Of a DNA stretch of 64,000 nt, positions 27,045 to 36,730 are shown one piece after another. The stretch's first letter is position 1, and each line of letters begins with the position of its first letter. Location: assembly GCF_002251245.1 (NCBI RefSeq), contig NZ_NPJG01000038.1:96978-160977 (forward strand), given 5' to 3'. Both the position numbers and the translations under genes were made by a program. The notes beneath the pieces are model-generated. The model had not been told where the DNA came from. It searched no databases and saw only the letters and a program-made list of their open reading frames with translations. The stretch is from Prevotella sp. P5-92. GTDB lineage: Bacteria; Bacteroidota; Bacteroidia; Bacteroidales; Bacteroidaceae.

Positions 27045-28466
27045 ATGAAACAGATGAAATATTTATTCGCAGGCGCGCTGATGTTAGGACTCAGCGTTCC
27101 AGTTATGGCTCAGGAGGACACAAAGACCATCGTTGAATCCATAACAAAGGTTATCAAGAGCAAGTCAGGTGACGTACAGGCTCAGGTAAAGGTAGTAGCT
27201 AAGAAGAATAAGAAGAATGCTGACGTTCTCGTGGGTATCGGACGTGCTTTCTACGAAGTGAAAGATACGGCTAACGCACGCATTTATGCAGAACAGGCCA
27301 ATAAGGCTGCCAAGAACAAGTGTGCTTCTGCATGGTTGCTCCTCGGCGATATCTCGGCTTTGTCTGACGACGGAGGTGCTGCCGCACAGCACTACCAGCA
27401 GGCTATCTATTTCGATCCACAGAACCCTGAAGCATACTACAAGTATGCAAACGTTTACCGTAAGGTTAGTCCGACAGCTGCCGTCATGAAGCTCGAGGAA
27501 CTCCGCGCAAAGCGCCCTGATGTAGCTGTTGACGCTCTCGCTGGACGTATCTACTATATGTCTAACGATTTCGACAAGGCTATCGCAGCATACAAGAAGG
27601 CCGACATTGCAAAGATGGAAGAACGAGACATCACCGACTATGCTATGGCTCTTTATTTCAAGCAGAAGAATGCTGAGAGCCTCTCTGTAGCTCAGGAAGG
27701 TCTTAAGAAGAAGCCTCGTGACGCCGCTTTCAACCGTCTCGCTTTCTTCAACAGCACCGACTTGAAGAATTATGACCAGGCTCTTCTCTATGCTGATGCT
27801 CTCTTCAACAAGTCAGATAGCGCAAAATTCTCTTATTTCGACTATACATACTACGGAAACGCACTCAATGGCGCAAAGAAGTATGAAGAGGCTATTGATA
27901 TGTTTAAGAAGGCTCTCGACCAGGAGTTTGACTCAAAAGATAAGAAGGCCGGTGTGATAAAGACTCTCTCTGACGCACTCAGCTCACAGGAGAAGTATGA
28001 CGAGGCTATCAAGTACTACAACGATTATCTTGCAGCCTATTCTACACCTACAGCTACCGACCACGCTGGTCTGCCACAGCTCTACTACTACAAGGCCAGC
28101 AAGGAGACAGGTGCAGATATGATCGCTTCGCTCAAGAAGGCTGACGAGCTCTATGGAAAGTTGGCTGAGAAGTATCCAGACGCAATAGAATATGCTACTT
28201 TCTGGCGCGCCCGTGTCAACAACGCCATGGACAACGAGCAGAAAGATGCACTCGCAAAGCCACACTATGAGAAGCTCATCGAGCTCTATAGCTCACGCAC
28301 AGAGCTTAACAATGCTGACAAGAGCCGCCTTAAGGAAAGCTATCTCTACCTCATCTCTTACTATGCCCGCATAGCTGACGATATGGCAAAGGCTAAGGAA
28401 TGTGCTGAGAAGCTTATTCAGATTGATCCTGAGAATGCTGTAGCTAAGCAGGTATTGGGTATCTAA
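27045..28466 (+). CDS. Secreted tetratricopeptide-repeat protein
   Basis: 473 residues from ATG 27045 (the frame also opens at TTG 27039). Signal peptide ends near PVMAQ, so periplasmic. At least six TPR-like helix pairs can be seen, for example AQHYQQAIYFDPQNPEAYY, YEEAIDMFKKAL and YDEAIKYYNDYL. Last gene of the tonB operon, before a strong terminator. Such TPR proteins are frequent partners of Bacteroidota TonB operons; the role is unknown. Codon usage is strongly biased, as in exbB. Confidence 0.82.
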   Translation: MKQMKYLFAGALMLGLSVPVMAQEDTKTIVESITKVIKSKSGDVQAQVKVVAKKNKKNADVLVGIGRAFYEVKDTANARIYAEQANKAAKNKCASAWLLLGDISALSDDGGAAAQHYQQAIYFDPQNPEAYYKYANVYRKVSPTAAVMKLEELRAKRPDVAVDALAGRIYYMSNDFDKAIAAYKKADIAKMEERDITDYAMALYFKQKNAESLSVAQEGLKKKPRDAAFNRLAFFNSTDLKNYDQALLYADALFNKSDSAKFSYFDYTYYGNALNGAKKYEEAIDMFKKALDQEFDSKDKKAGVIKTLSDALSSQEKYDEAIKYYNDYLAAYSTPTATDHAGLPQLYYYKASKETGADMIASLKKADELYGKLAEKYPDAIEYATFWRARVNNAMDNEQKDALAKPHYEKLIELYSSRTELNNADKSRLKESYLYLISYYARIADDMAKAKECAEKLIQIDPENAVAKQVLGI

Positions 28467-28520
28467 TCGCCAAGGTTCTTTTCAATAGTATCATAACGAT
28501 AAATTATTAACATTATATTC

Positions 28521-28560
28521 ATGGGAGTATCGGTTTTTATCGATACTCCCATTCTTTTTC
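28521..28560 (+). terminator. Terminator of the tonB operon
   Basis: Arms GGGAGTATCG and CGATACTCCC (28523-28532, 28541-28550) with an 8-nt loop followed by ATTCTTTTT. Confidence 0.92.
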
Positions 28561-28611
28561 CCATCCCTTTCTCTTCTTGTCTTTTTTTTTATGTTAATTT
28601 ATGTGTATTTA

Positions 28612-28644
28612 TTTGTTTGGTAATTATTTTTTTTTGTACCTTTG
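28612..28644 (+). promoter_or_regulatory. Promoter of the hybrid two-component regulator
   Basis: TTTG at 28612-28615 (a second at 28616-28619) and TACCTTTG at 28637-28644, spacing 17-21 bp. 40 bp ahead of the start codon. Confidence 0.75.
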
Positions 28645-28683
28645 CGAGTAATTAACTAACATTGTCTTAAAGTTTTGAACCTA

Positions 28684-31600
28684 ATGGAGAGAAAATATGA
28701 AATATTGCTATCCCTGCTTCTTCTGTGTCTAACAGCGGGAGCGCAGACTGGACGTTTGTTTAACACAGACAATGGCCTGTCAAGTTGTTTCGTCGGTCAT
28801 GTTTACCAAGACCACGATGGCTTTATATGGGTTTCCACTCGAAACGGTTTGAACCGTTACGACGGATATAATTTTAAGGTCTTCAAAATCGGACTTCCTG
28901 GCTGTGATGGGATGAAGTCAAATTATATCAATGTCGTTCTACAGAGTAAGGAAAAGACACTTTTCGTCGGTAATAACCGTGGAATCCAGACTTATTATAA
29001 CGACAGCTTCCATGATGTGAGTCTATATGACAACAATGGTGAGAAGGTTATTTCATTCGTAAAGAGTATTCTCGAACTGCATGACGGAACCATACTTATC
29101 GGCACTTCAGGCAATGGCGTCTTCAAGGTCAAGGATATTAATACCGCAACGTCTTATGAACCTACCAAGAGTATTTTGGGCGTGAAAAAGATGTTTGAGG
29201 ATTCGCAGAAACGTATATGGATGCTCACGGAGACAAATGAAGTGCTGGTCATCAAGAATAATAAGATCTTACAACATCTTTACAAAAATAACAATAACTT
29301 GATATTTGCAGATATATGCGAGGATAGTAATGGCAGGATATTCATCTCAACATACGATCAGGGTATATATGCGCAAAAGGTGCCTTCATTGGATTTCGAC
29401 CAGGTAAAAGGTACAGAAGGAAGGCATGTGGGTGCTCTCTATCTGCGCAGAGACGGAAAAATCATGGTTGGCTTTGATGGAGAAGGAATAGCTATCCTCG
29501 ACCCATATACCCTTTCCATGCAGTATCATCCATATTATAGCTATCAGGTGGATATGCGCCATTGTAAAGCATGCTCTTTTGTTGAAGACCGAGCAGGCAA
29601 TCTGTGGGTGGGATTGCTCCAAAAGGGTGTGTTTATGCAGTCAGAGGCGTTTACGGGATTCCATTATGCAGGATATAAGCTTGGCAACAGGAATCCTATC
29701 GGCGACTGTTGCGTGGTAAGTGCATTTATTGATAAGAAAGGTAATTCCTGGATAGGAACCGACCGCGACGGACTCTATGTGCTTGACAACGAACATAAAC
29801 AATTATGTCATTTTGAAGAGCCACTTACCGTTCTTAGCATCCGTCAAGACGAGCAGGGAAGGGTATGGTTAGGCTCGTATATGAGCGGTTTGGGATATGT
29901 AGATGAGAACTATGTGTTCCATAGCGTAAAAGTCGGTGACTTTGACCGTCTTCATGTATTTGGTGTTGAGGATGACTACAAGGGAAACCTTTGGTTAGCC
30001 ACCATGGGAAATGGACTTATAAGATATAACAAGGAGACGGGAGAGATAAGGCAATTCATAGCCAATCCTGAGTGTGGGCGTAATCGAAAGTTAAATGCGC
30101 TTACCAATGGGTATATTTCCAGCATTTCAATGTCAAACGACAAGAACAAAGTTATTCTTGCCACTACAATGGGTTTATGTTGCTACGACATAAAGAACAA
30201 CTCATGGGTGAATACCTTTGGAGTGAATGTGCTGCAATATGGCATCTACGTCAGGACTGTGATGCAGGATGATAACGATATGATTTGGTATGGCACCGAC
30301 AACGGATTGTACGGTTATGACATGCGCACAAGGAAGACCGTGGTCTTCGACGAGACCAAGGGACTGCCTGATAATGGCATCGCCTCCATCATTAGGGACA
30401 AGGGAAAATGGTTGTGGGTGGCTACTAATCACGGACTGTGCAAGATAGACACAAAGTCTGGACAGGTGGGAAGCTGTTATTATGTTGACGATGGTCTGCA
30501 AAGCAATGAGTTCAGTGACGGAGCTGCCTCTGTGGGTCCCGACGGATCGCTACTCTTCGGTGGAGTGGGGGGCATCACTTGGTTCAACACGGCAGCCGTG
30601 GATGCACGCAAGTGGAATGCCACCGTACAAATCACCAACCTTATTGTCAATGGAAACGATATCTCCGCAGGAGAGGAGTCCGGATTCTATACTATCACTG
30701 ACGAACCAGTGATGATGAGCAATCATTTCGACCTCGCTTCGTCAGATAACACGTTCTCAATCCAGCTCTCCACTCTGACATACGACGCGCCTGAGCACAT
30801 TTCATACGCCTATTCAATAAACGGCGAGGAATGGAATTATCTTAAGCCAGGACAGAATGAAATCAACTTTAGCCATATCCCGCCAGCTACATACCGCTTC
30901 AAGGTGAAAGCATTAAAGAACGGACAAGAGTCGGAAATTAAGGAATTTGTCATTTCTATCCACGCTCCGTGGTATATGACAAGGATAGCCTATCTGTTCT
31001 ATTTCATCATCTTTGTTGGTCTTGTCTATTTTTATTTCAAATATCGCAAGCGTGACGAACGCGAACGTCTTATGATGCAAGAACACAAACATGCAGAGGA
31101 ACTCAACGAGGCGAAGATAAAGTTCTTCATGAATATCAGCCATGAGATACGCACACCAATGACTCTCATCGTCACACCTCTTGTGTCGTTGCTCAACACC
31201 GACCATGACCCGCAGCGAGTGGCGGTATATACTACCATTAAGCGTAATGCCGAACGTATCTTGAATCTCATCAATCAAATGATGGACTTGAGAAAGATAG
31301 AGAAGGGCATGATGAAGATGAGGATGAGGGAGACGGAGTTTGTCAGCTTCGTCAAGGACATCTGTAATATGTTTGAATATCAGGCAAAAACAAAGGACAT
31401 AAAATTCGTGTTTAATCACGACATTGACAAACTGATGTTGTGGATTGACCGGTCAAACTTCGACAAAGTTGTGGTAAACCTCCTCTCTAACGCTTTTAAA
31501 TACACGCCTGCAGGTGGTTCTATTACCGTCAATCTGACACACGACGATAAGAATATGACAATGAAGGTGATTGACACGGGCGAGGGAATACCAAAAGAAA

Positions 31601-32691
31601 TGTTGGGAAAGATCTTCGAACGCTTCTATCAAGGACCTATCAGCGGAAACAACCGCCATCTGGGTACTGGCATCGGACTCGACCTGGCCAATTCGCTCGT
31701 CCTCCTTCACCATGGTGACATAAAAGCCGCCAACAACGAGAAGGGTGGGGGCGCTACATTCACCATCACCATACCACTGGGCTCGCAACACCTGAGCGAG
31801 GAGGAAATGCAACAAGAGATGGATACGGAAGACAAAGAGGACGCTATCGTAAACCTCTTGGAGGAAACCTACCAAAACCCGGAGACTATCGAGGTCGAAG
31901 AGCAACTGCCCACAACCCATGGATGCAAACCGACTGTCGTGGTAGTAGAGGACGACATAGAGATACAAAACTATCTTGTCCGCGAGTTGTCCGCGAGCTT
32001 TAAAGTCACCACTTATGGAAACGGACAGGAAGCACTTGTCGGTATATTGAAGGAGCTGCCCGACGTGGTGGTGAGCGACATAATGATGCCCATCATGGAT
32101 GGAAACACATTGTGCGCTAAACTGAAGTGTAATATTCGTACTAATACCATACCAGTCATATTGCTAACAGCAATGTCGAGCGATGAGGAAAAACTGCAGG
32201 GACTTGAGACTGGTGCCGATGTCTATATGGCAAAACCATTCAATATCGACATCCTCAAACGTACGATATTGAATCTGATAGCATCGCAAAGCAAACTGAG
32301 AAACAAACTGAAGGGTAATGAGACTCAAGAGGCTAAGGTGGAGAATGTGGAATTGAAGACCGCTGACGACAAACTCATGGAGAGGGTGATGAAAGTGGTC
32401 AACAACAATATGAGTAACCCCGACCTTAATGTCGAGTTTATTGCACGTGAGGTGGGACTTAGTCGTGTACATTTCTACAGGAAGATGAAGACACTCACCA
32501 ATCAGTCGCCGCTCAGCTTCATCAGAAATATCCGTATCAATCAGGCCGCCCGGCTTTTTGATGCCGGACATCAGAATATCAACGACGTGATGTATGCCGT
32601 GGGATTTAACAATACCAGCTCTTTCTCAACAGCATTTAAGGCTGTTTTTGGCATCTCTCCACGCGACTATATAAAGGATAAGGCAAAATAA
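28684..32691 (+). CDS. Hybrid two-component system protein (sensor, kinase, receiver and AraC regulator in one)
   Basis: Single-protein signalling system typical of Bacteroidota, 1335 residues from ATG 28684. Order: signal peptide (ends near TAGAQ), two seven-bladed periplasmic propellers of Reg_prop repeats (about 25-650; DNGLSS, DGFIWVSTRNGLNRYDG), a Y_Y_Y domain (about 700-760), a membrane helix near 770-790, HisKA with phospho-His in FFMNISHEIRTPM, an ATPase domain with NLLSNAFKYT, DTGEGIP and GTGIGL, a receiver with Asp in VVSDIMMP, and an AraC-type HTH at the end. Usually senses a glycan breakdown product and activates a utilisation locus. No SusC/SusD pair is in the window, so the ligand is unknown. 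Confidence 0.95.
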   Translation: MERKYEILLSLLLLCLTAGAQTGRLFNTDNGLSSCFVGHVYQDHDGFIWVSTRNGLNRYDGYNFKVFKIGLPGCDGMKSNYINVVLQSKEKTLFVGNNRGIQTYYNDSFHDVSLYDNNGEKVISFVKSILELHDGTILIGTSGNGVFKVKDINTATSYEPTKSILGVKKMFEDSQKRIWMLTETNEVLVIKNNKILQHLYKNNNNLIFADICEDSNGRIFISTYDQGIYAQKVPSLDFDQVKGTEGRHVGALYLRRDGKIMVGFDGEGIAILDPYTLSMQYHPYYSYQVDMRHCKACSFVEDRAGNLWVGLLQKGVFMQSEAFTGFHYAGYKLGNRNPIGDCCVVSAFIDKKGNSWIGTDRDGLYVLDNEHKQLCHFEEPLTVLSIRQDEQGRVWLGSYMSGLGYVDENYVFHSVKVGDFDRLHVFGVEDDYKGNLWLATMGNGLIRYNKETGEIRQFIANPECGRNRKLNALTNGYISSISMSNDKNKVILATTMGLCCYDIKNNSWVNTFGVNVLQYGIYVRTVMQDDNDMIWYGTDNGLYGYDMRTRKTVVFDETKGLPDNGIASIIRDKGKWLWVATNHGLCKIDTKSGQVGSCYYVDDGLQSNEFSDGAASVGPDGSLLFGGVGGITWFNTAAVDARKWNATVQITNLIVNGNDISAGEESGFYTITDEPVMMSNHFDLASSDNTFSIQLSTLTYDAPEHISYAYSINGEEWNYLKPGQNEINFSHIPPATYRFKVKALKNGQESEIKEFVISIHAPWYMTRIAYLFYFIIFVGLVYFYFKYRKRDERERLMMQEHKHAEELNEAKIKFFMNISHEIRTPMTLIVTPLVSLLNTDHDPQRVAVYTTIKRNAERILNLINQMMDLRKIEKGMMKMRMRETEFVSFVKDICNMFEYQAKTKDIKFVFNHDIDKLMLWIDRSNFDKVVVNLLSNAFKYTPAGGSITVNLTHDDKNMTMKVIDTGEGIPKEMLGKIFERFYQGPISGNNRHLGTGIGLDLANSLVLLHHGDIKAANNEKGGGATFTITIPLGSQHLSEEEMQQEMDTEDKEDAIVNLLEETYQNPETIEVEEQLPTTHGCKPTVVVVEDDIEIQNYLVRELSASFKVTTYGNGQEALVGILKELPDVVVSDIMMPIMDGNTLCAKLKCNIRTNTIPVILLTAMSSDEEKLQGLETGADVYMAKPFNIDILKRTILNLIASQSKLRNKLKGNETQEAKVENVELKTADDKLMERVMKVVNNNMSNPDLNVEFIAREVGLSRVHFYRKMKTLTNQSPLSFIRNIRINQAARLFDAGHQNINDVMYAVGFNNTSSFSTAFKAVFGISPRDYIKDKAK

Positions 32692-32727
32692 ATGGTGCAG
32701 TATGATTGCGGATTGCAAAAAAATGTG

Positions 32728-32735
32728 TAACTTTG
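32728..32735 (+). promoter_or_regulatory. Promoter core (-7) of the AICAR transformylase gene
   Basis: TAACTTTG, 34 bp upstream of the start codon; no good TTTG at -33. Confidence 0.55.
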
Positions 32736-32769
32736 TACCCAAAATAGTGGACAATAACATTTAGACAAT

Positions 32770-33951
32770 ATGAAAGAATTAGCATTGAAGTACGGATGCA
32801 ATCCGAATCAGAAACCTTCTCGTATCTTTATGGAAGAAGGTGAACTGCCCATAGAGGTACTTAATGGACGCCCAGGATACATCAATTTCCTCGACGCCTT
32901 CAACAGTTGGCAACTCGTGAAAGAACTAAAGGCAGCCACAGGACTGGCCGCAGCCGCTTCATTCAAGCACGTCTCGCCTGCTGGCGCTGCTGTTGGCTTG
33001 CCATTAGACGACACTTTGAAGAAAATCTATTTCGTCGATGACCTTAAAGTAGAGCTGACGCCTGTAGCATGCGCTTACGCTCGTGCCCGTGGAGCTGACC
33101 GCATGAGCTCTTATGGCGACTTCGTTGCTCTTAGCGATACTTGCGACGAGGCTACGGCTCTCCTCATAAAGCGCGAGGTTAGCGATGGTGTGATAGCACC
33201 AGACTATACGCCTGAGGCTTTGCAGATACTCAAGGAGAAACGTAAGGGCACATATAACGTCATAAAGATCGATCCAGACTATGTGCCACAGCCTATCGAA
33301 CGTAAACAGGTCTTTGGCATCACGTTCGAACAGGGACGTAATGAGGTGAAACTCGACGATCCTGCTCTGTTTGAGAATATCCCTACCCAGAACAAGACAT
33401 TTACAGATGAGGCACGTCGCGACCTTATCATCGCTCTCATCACATTGAAATATACACAAAGCAACTCTGTATGCTATGTCAAGGACGGACAAGCCATCGG
33501 TATTGGTGCAGGACAGCAGAGCCGTATTCACTGTACTCGTCTGGCAGGCAACAAAGCCGACATCTGGTGGCTGCGCCAGCATCCGAAGGTGATGAACCTG
33601 CCTTTCGTAGATAATATCAGACGTGCCGACCGCGACAACACCATCGACGTGTATATATCAGAAGACCACGACGACGTGCTTCGCGATGGCACATGGCAGA
33701 TGTTCTTCAAAGAGCGTCCCGAGGTACTTACCATGGAAGAGAAGAAAGAATGGATAGCCAAAAATACTCGTGTGGCCCTTGGCAGTGACGCTTTCTTCCC
33801 GTTCGGCGACAATATCGAGCGTGCCCATAAGAGTGGAGTGGAGTTTATCGTTCAGGCGGGTGGTTCCGTTCGTGACGACAATGTCATCGAGACATGCGAC
33901 AAGTATGGCATAGCTATGGCATTCACCGGCGTGAGACTGTTCCACCATTGA
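32770..33951 (+). CDS. Stand-alone AICAR formyltransferase (PurH C-terminal type)
   Basis: Transfers a formyl group from 10-formyl-THF to AICAR, the penultimate step of IMP synthesis. 393 residues and only the transformylase domain; the N-terminal IMP cyclohydrolase (MGS-like) domain of normal PurH is absent and there is no room for it upstream. Visible motifs: KYGCNPNQ at the start, SFKHVSPAGAAVG with the catalytic Lys-His, and QSNSVCYVKDGQAIGIGAGQQSR. A separate cyclohydrolase or full PurH must exist elsewhere if the pathway runs. Start is clear (MKELALKYGCNPNQ). Confidence 0.9.
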   Translation: MKELALKYGCNPNQKPSRIFMEEGELPIEVLNGRPGYINFLDAFNSWQLVKELKAATGLAAAASFKHVSPAGAAVGLPLDDTLKKIYFVDDLKVELTPVACAYARARGADRMSSYGDFVALSDTCDEATALLIKREVSDGVIAPDYTPEALQILKEKRKGTYNVIKIDPDYVPQPIERKQVFGITFEQGRNEVKLDDPALFENIPTQNKTFTDEARRDLIIALITLKYTQSNSVCYVKDGQAIGIGAGQQSRIHCTRLAGNKADIWWLRQHPKVMNLPFVDNIRRADRDNTIDVYISEDHDDVLRDGTWQMFFKERPEVLTMEEKKEWIAKNTRVALGSDAFFPFGDNIERAHKSGVEFIVQAGGSVRDDNVIETCDKYGIAMAFTGVRLFHH

Positions 33952-33982
33952 TAGGAATAACGTAATAATAAAAGTCGATTTT

Positions 33983-34171
33983 ATGGCGGATATAGATGAT
34001 ATTATCGCTGGTGGAGGGCTCGTTTTTAAAAGCGCACCAAAGGGTGACCCCAATGCCGGAAAGATAAAGACAAAGGCAAAGAAAAAGAAATATATCACCG
34101 GTGCACACGGAAGCGGTTCGGCAAAGCAGAAGGCTAAATACCGCGAGCAGCGCGCTAACCGTCACAAATAG
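33983..34171 (+). CDS. Small basic protein of unknown function
   Basis: 62 residues, not recognised with certainty. N-terminal third is acidic/hydrophobic (MADIDDIIAGGGLVFKS), the remainder is very basic (KTKAKKKK and KQKAKYREQRANRHK), which could mean binding to nucleic acid or ribosomes. Own ATG, 5 bp ahead of birA and 31 bp after the transformylase gene, so probably cotranscribed. Sequence and spacing look like a real gene. Confidence 0.65.
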   Translation: MADIDDIIAGGGLVFKSAPKGDPNAGKIKTKAKKKKYITGAHGSGSAKQKAKYREQRANRHK

Positions 34172-34176
34172 CACTT

Positions 34177-34914
34177 ATGACAGACCACACGCTGATTATC
34201 TCCTTGGACGAGGTTGACTCGACAAACAACTTCCTGTGCTCCTATCAGGGAGAGGAAGGGAAAAGGATGACCGTAGCAAGAGCTGAATATCAGACGGCAG
34301 GACGGGGTCAGGGCGTAAATACATGGGAGAGCCAGACAGGCAAGAACCTAACGTTCAGTGCCAAGAGCTGGCCTCTCCATCTACCTGCCTCACGGCAGTT
34401 TGTTCTGCTCCAGGCTGGCGCTCTTGCTGTACGCGATGTGCTCGCTGCCTTTGTTGATGGCATAACCATAAAGTGGCCCAATGACATCTATTGGCACGAC
34501 AAAAAGATTAGCGGTACGCTGTCGCAATGCTCTATCCATGGTATGGAAATAGGATATTGCATCTTGGGTATTGGTGTCAACGTTAATCAGCTTGACTTCG
34601 TCTCTGACGCTCCCAATCCTGTCTCCTTGGCAAATATTTTGGAACATGAGGTAGATAGGGAAGAGGTATTCAACATGATAATAAAGCGTCTTGAGACTTA
34701 TTTCGCCAAGATAGATGAGGGACTATATGATCAAATCTCCGACTTCTATAAACACTGCTTGTACAGACGTGAGGGCTTTTGGCCTTACAAAGACTCACAA
34801 GGAGAGTTTGAAGCAGCATGGCAGGATGTGCTTGATAATGGTCATTTAGTGCTCCAACGGCATGATGGAACACTGTCTGAATATGAATTTAAGGAAGTAA
34901 AATTCAAGATATAA
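34177..34914 (+). CDS. birA: Biotin--[acetyl-CoA-carboxylase] ligase
   Basis: Activates biotin as biotinyl-AMP and attaches it to carboxyl-carrier proteins. 245 residues, so only the catalytic and C-terminal domains: the N-terminal DNA-binding domain of E. coli BirA is missing and it cannot act as the bio repressor. Motifs: biotin-binding GRGQGVNTW (42-50) and KWPNDIYWHDKKISGTL (about 99-115). It lies 4 bp before pyrH. Confidence 0.93.
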   Translation: MTDHTLIISLDEVDSTNNFLCSYQGEEGKRMTVARAEYQTAGRGQGVNTWESQTGKNLTFSAKSWPLHLPASRQFVLLQAGALAVRDVLAAFVDGITIKWPNDIYWHDKKISGTLSQCSIHGMEIGYCILGIGVNVNQLDFVSDAPNPVSLANILEHEVDREEVFNMIIKRLETYFAKIDEGLYDQISDFYKHCLYRREGFWPYKDSQGEFEAAWQDVLDNGHLVLQRHDGTLSEYEFKEVKFKI

Positions 34915-34918
34915 TAAT

Positions 34919-35629
34919 ATGGCAAAGTATAAAAGAATCCTTCTTAAGCTCAGTGGCGAGAGCCTCATGGGCAAACAGAATTTTGGCATCGACCCAGAAC
35001 GTCTTGCTGACTATGCTCGACAGATAAAGGAGGTCAGTGAGATGGGCGTAGAGATTGGTATCGTTATTGGTGGCGGAAATATCTTCCGTGGACTCAGCGG
35101 CTCGCAGAAAGGCTTTGACCGCGTCAAAGGCGACCAAATGGGTATGTGTGCCACAGTAATAAACTCTCTCGCCCTCAGTTCTGCTCTCGGTGCTCTCGGT
35201 GTGAAGACAAAGGTGCTCACAGCCATACGCATGGAACCTATAGGCGAGTTCTATACCAAGTGGAAGGCTATTGAGGCAATGGAAGCTGGATATGTGTGCA
35301 TTTTCTCTGCTGGTACCGGAAGTCCTTATTTCACTACAGACACTGGTTCGTCGTTGCGTGGAATAGAGATTGAGGCTGACGTGATGCTGAAGGGAACACG
35401 TGTCGATGGCATCTATTCCGCCGACCCGGAGAAAGACCCGACAGCCACAAAGTTTACTGATATCACATATGATGAGATATATACACGTGGACTGAAGGTG
35501 ATGGACCTCACAGCCACCACGATGTGTAAGGAAAACAATCTCCCCATCTATGTCTTCAACATGGACATAGTAGGCAATCTAAAGAAGGTTATGGATGGTG
35601 AGCCTATTGGCACATTAGTACATAACTGA
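34919..35629 (+). CDS. pyrH: Uridylate kinase
   Basis: Phosphorylates UMP to UDP in pyrimidine nucleotide synthesis. 236 residues, normal length. Signatures: RILLKLSGESLMG, IGIVIGGGNIFRG, and GTGSPYFTTDT; the DPEKDPTATKF segment is characteristic of bacterial PyrH. Last gene of the plus-strand run; converges with the DUF4834 gene. Confidence 0.96.
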   Translation: MAKYKRILLKLSGESLMGKQNFGIDPERLADYARQIKEVSEMGVEIGIVIGGGNIFRGLSGSQKGFDRVKGDQMGMCATVINSLALSSALGALGVKTKVLTAIRMEPIGEFYTKWKAIEAMEAGYVCIFSAGTGSPYFTTDTGSSLRGIEIEADVMLKGTRVDGIYSADPEKDPTATKFTDITYDEIYTRGLKVMDLTATTMCKENNLPIYVFNMDIVGNLKKVMDGEPIGTLVHN

Positions 35630-35632
35630 CGT

Positions 35633-35983
35633 TTACTCTTCAGTAAATTCTACGTATTCACCTTCGTCCTCGGAAATAATCTTTCGGTTACGTTCCGTAG
35701 GACGACGGTTGTCTATTATCACACGACCGTCTTCCGATGTCGTTGTCTGTTGGGTAAACGACGAACCGCTTGGCTTCTGACGATTGCGCTGACCTCCACG
35801 ATATTCGTACTGGTTATTGCGGCGTTGTGTGGTATTCTGTCGATATTCTTCTTCCGTCAACTCGCCGTTTGCCATTTTCCTCATACGCTTCATAAATCTT
35901 AATATGACATTTATGGCCAACAGCACAATGACGCTGACAACAACCAATATGATGACTACGAATATAAGCAGACCTTTAAGCAT
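35633..35983 (-). CDS. DUF4834 family membrane protein
   Basis: 116 residues: an N-terminal helix (about 4-28), then MRKMANGELTEEEYR and a polar Gln/Arg-rich tail. The pattern fits the DUF4834 family, found in Bacteroidota next to pssA. It starts 11 bp after pssA on the same strand, so it may form part of a phospholipid operon, but a role is not established. Confidence 0.75.
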   Translation of the reverse strand: MLKGLLIFVVIILVVVSVIVLLAINVILRFMKRMRKMANGELTEEEYRQNTTQRRNNQYEYRGGQRNRQKPSGSSFTQQTTTSEDGRVIIDNRRPTERNRKIISEDEGEYVEFTEE

Positions 35984-35994
35984 AATGTCAGATG

Positions 35995-36708
35995 TTAAAT
36001 TAGTTTAAACTGGTTTGAGATAAAAGCCAAGAACACATACCACATGATAACCACGGATATTCCAGCAATGCCCATAAGGACAAGGATGGGTATGGAGGTG
36101 ATGAGAAACACATATTTCACCTCGTTGCCTTTCCATCCCCAATGTTTGAACTTCAATGCAAATAACGGGAACTCGGCAATAAGCAGATAGCTGCATAAAA
36201 AAACCATTCCTATTATCATAACCACCATCCATGGAGATGAATTGAGAAGATCTTCCCTACCTGCAATCAGTGCGCCCCAAAATAATGCGTTTGCCGGTGT
36301 TGGCACTCCGATAAATGAGGTGGTCTGACGTTCGTCAAGATTGAATTTCGCCAGTCTTATGGCTGAGAATGCCGCTAAGACAAAAGCCAGAAAAGGTATT
36401 ATTTCCCTGTATGGCTCAAGCCAAGAAGGATAGTCGTGAATATACAACACGGTGAATATCATAGCTGATGGTGCCACTCCAAACGTGACATCGTCTGCCA
36501 ATGAGTCTAACTCCTTACCTATCGGCGATGACACGTTCAGCAGTCGGGCACTCATACCGTCGAAGAAGTCAAAGACTGCGCCGATGACAATGAATAATAA
36601 CGCCTCTTCATAACACCCGGCAAAGGCGAAATATACGGCGATACAGCCTGAGATAAGGTTGCACGACGTCAGGGTGTTGGGTATATGCTTAGTGATGATA
36701 TTAGCCAT
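35995..36708 (-). CDS. pssA: CDP-diacylglycerol--serine O-phosphatidyltransferase
   Basis: Makes phosphatidylserine from CDP-diacylglycerol and serine in the inner membrane. 237 residues with about seven helices. CDP-alcohol phosphotransferase motif DGMSAR...GKELDSLADD is seen at roughly residues 49-72. Follows psd by 22 bp on the minus strand, giving consecutive steps to phosphatidylethanolamine. Confidence 0.95.
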   Translation of the reverse strand: MANIITKHIPNTLTSCNLISGCIAVYFAFAGCYEEALLFIVIGAVFDFFDGMSARLLNVSSPIGKELDSLADDVTFGVAPSAMIFTVLYIHDYPSWLEPYREIIPFLAFVLAAFSAIRLAKFNLDERQTTSFIGVPTPANALFWGALIAGREDLLNSSPWMVVMIIGMVFLCSYLLIAEFPLFALKFKHWGWKGNEVKYVFLITSIPILVLMGIAGISVVIMWYVFLAFISNQFKLI

Positions 36709-36730
36709 AATACCTTATTTATATATGCGG

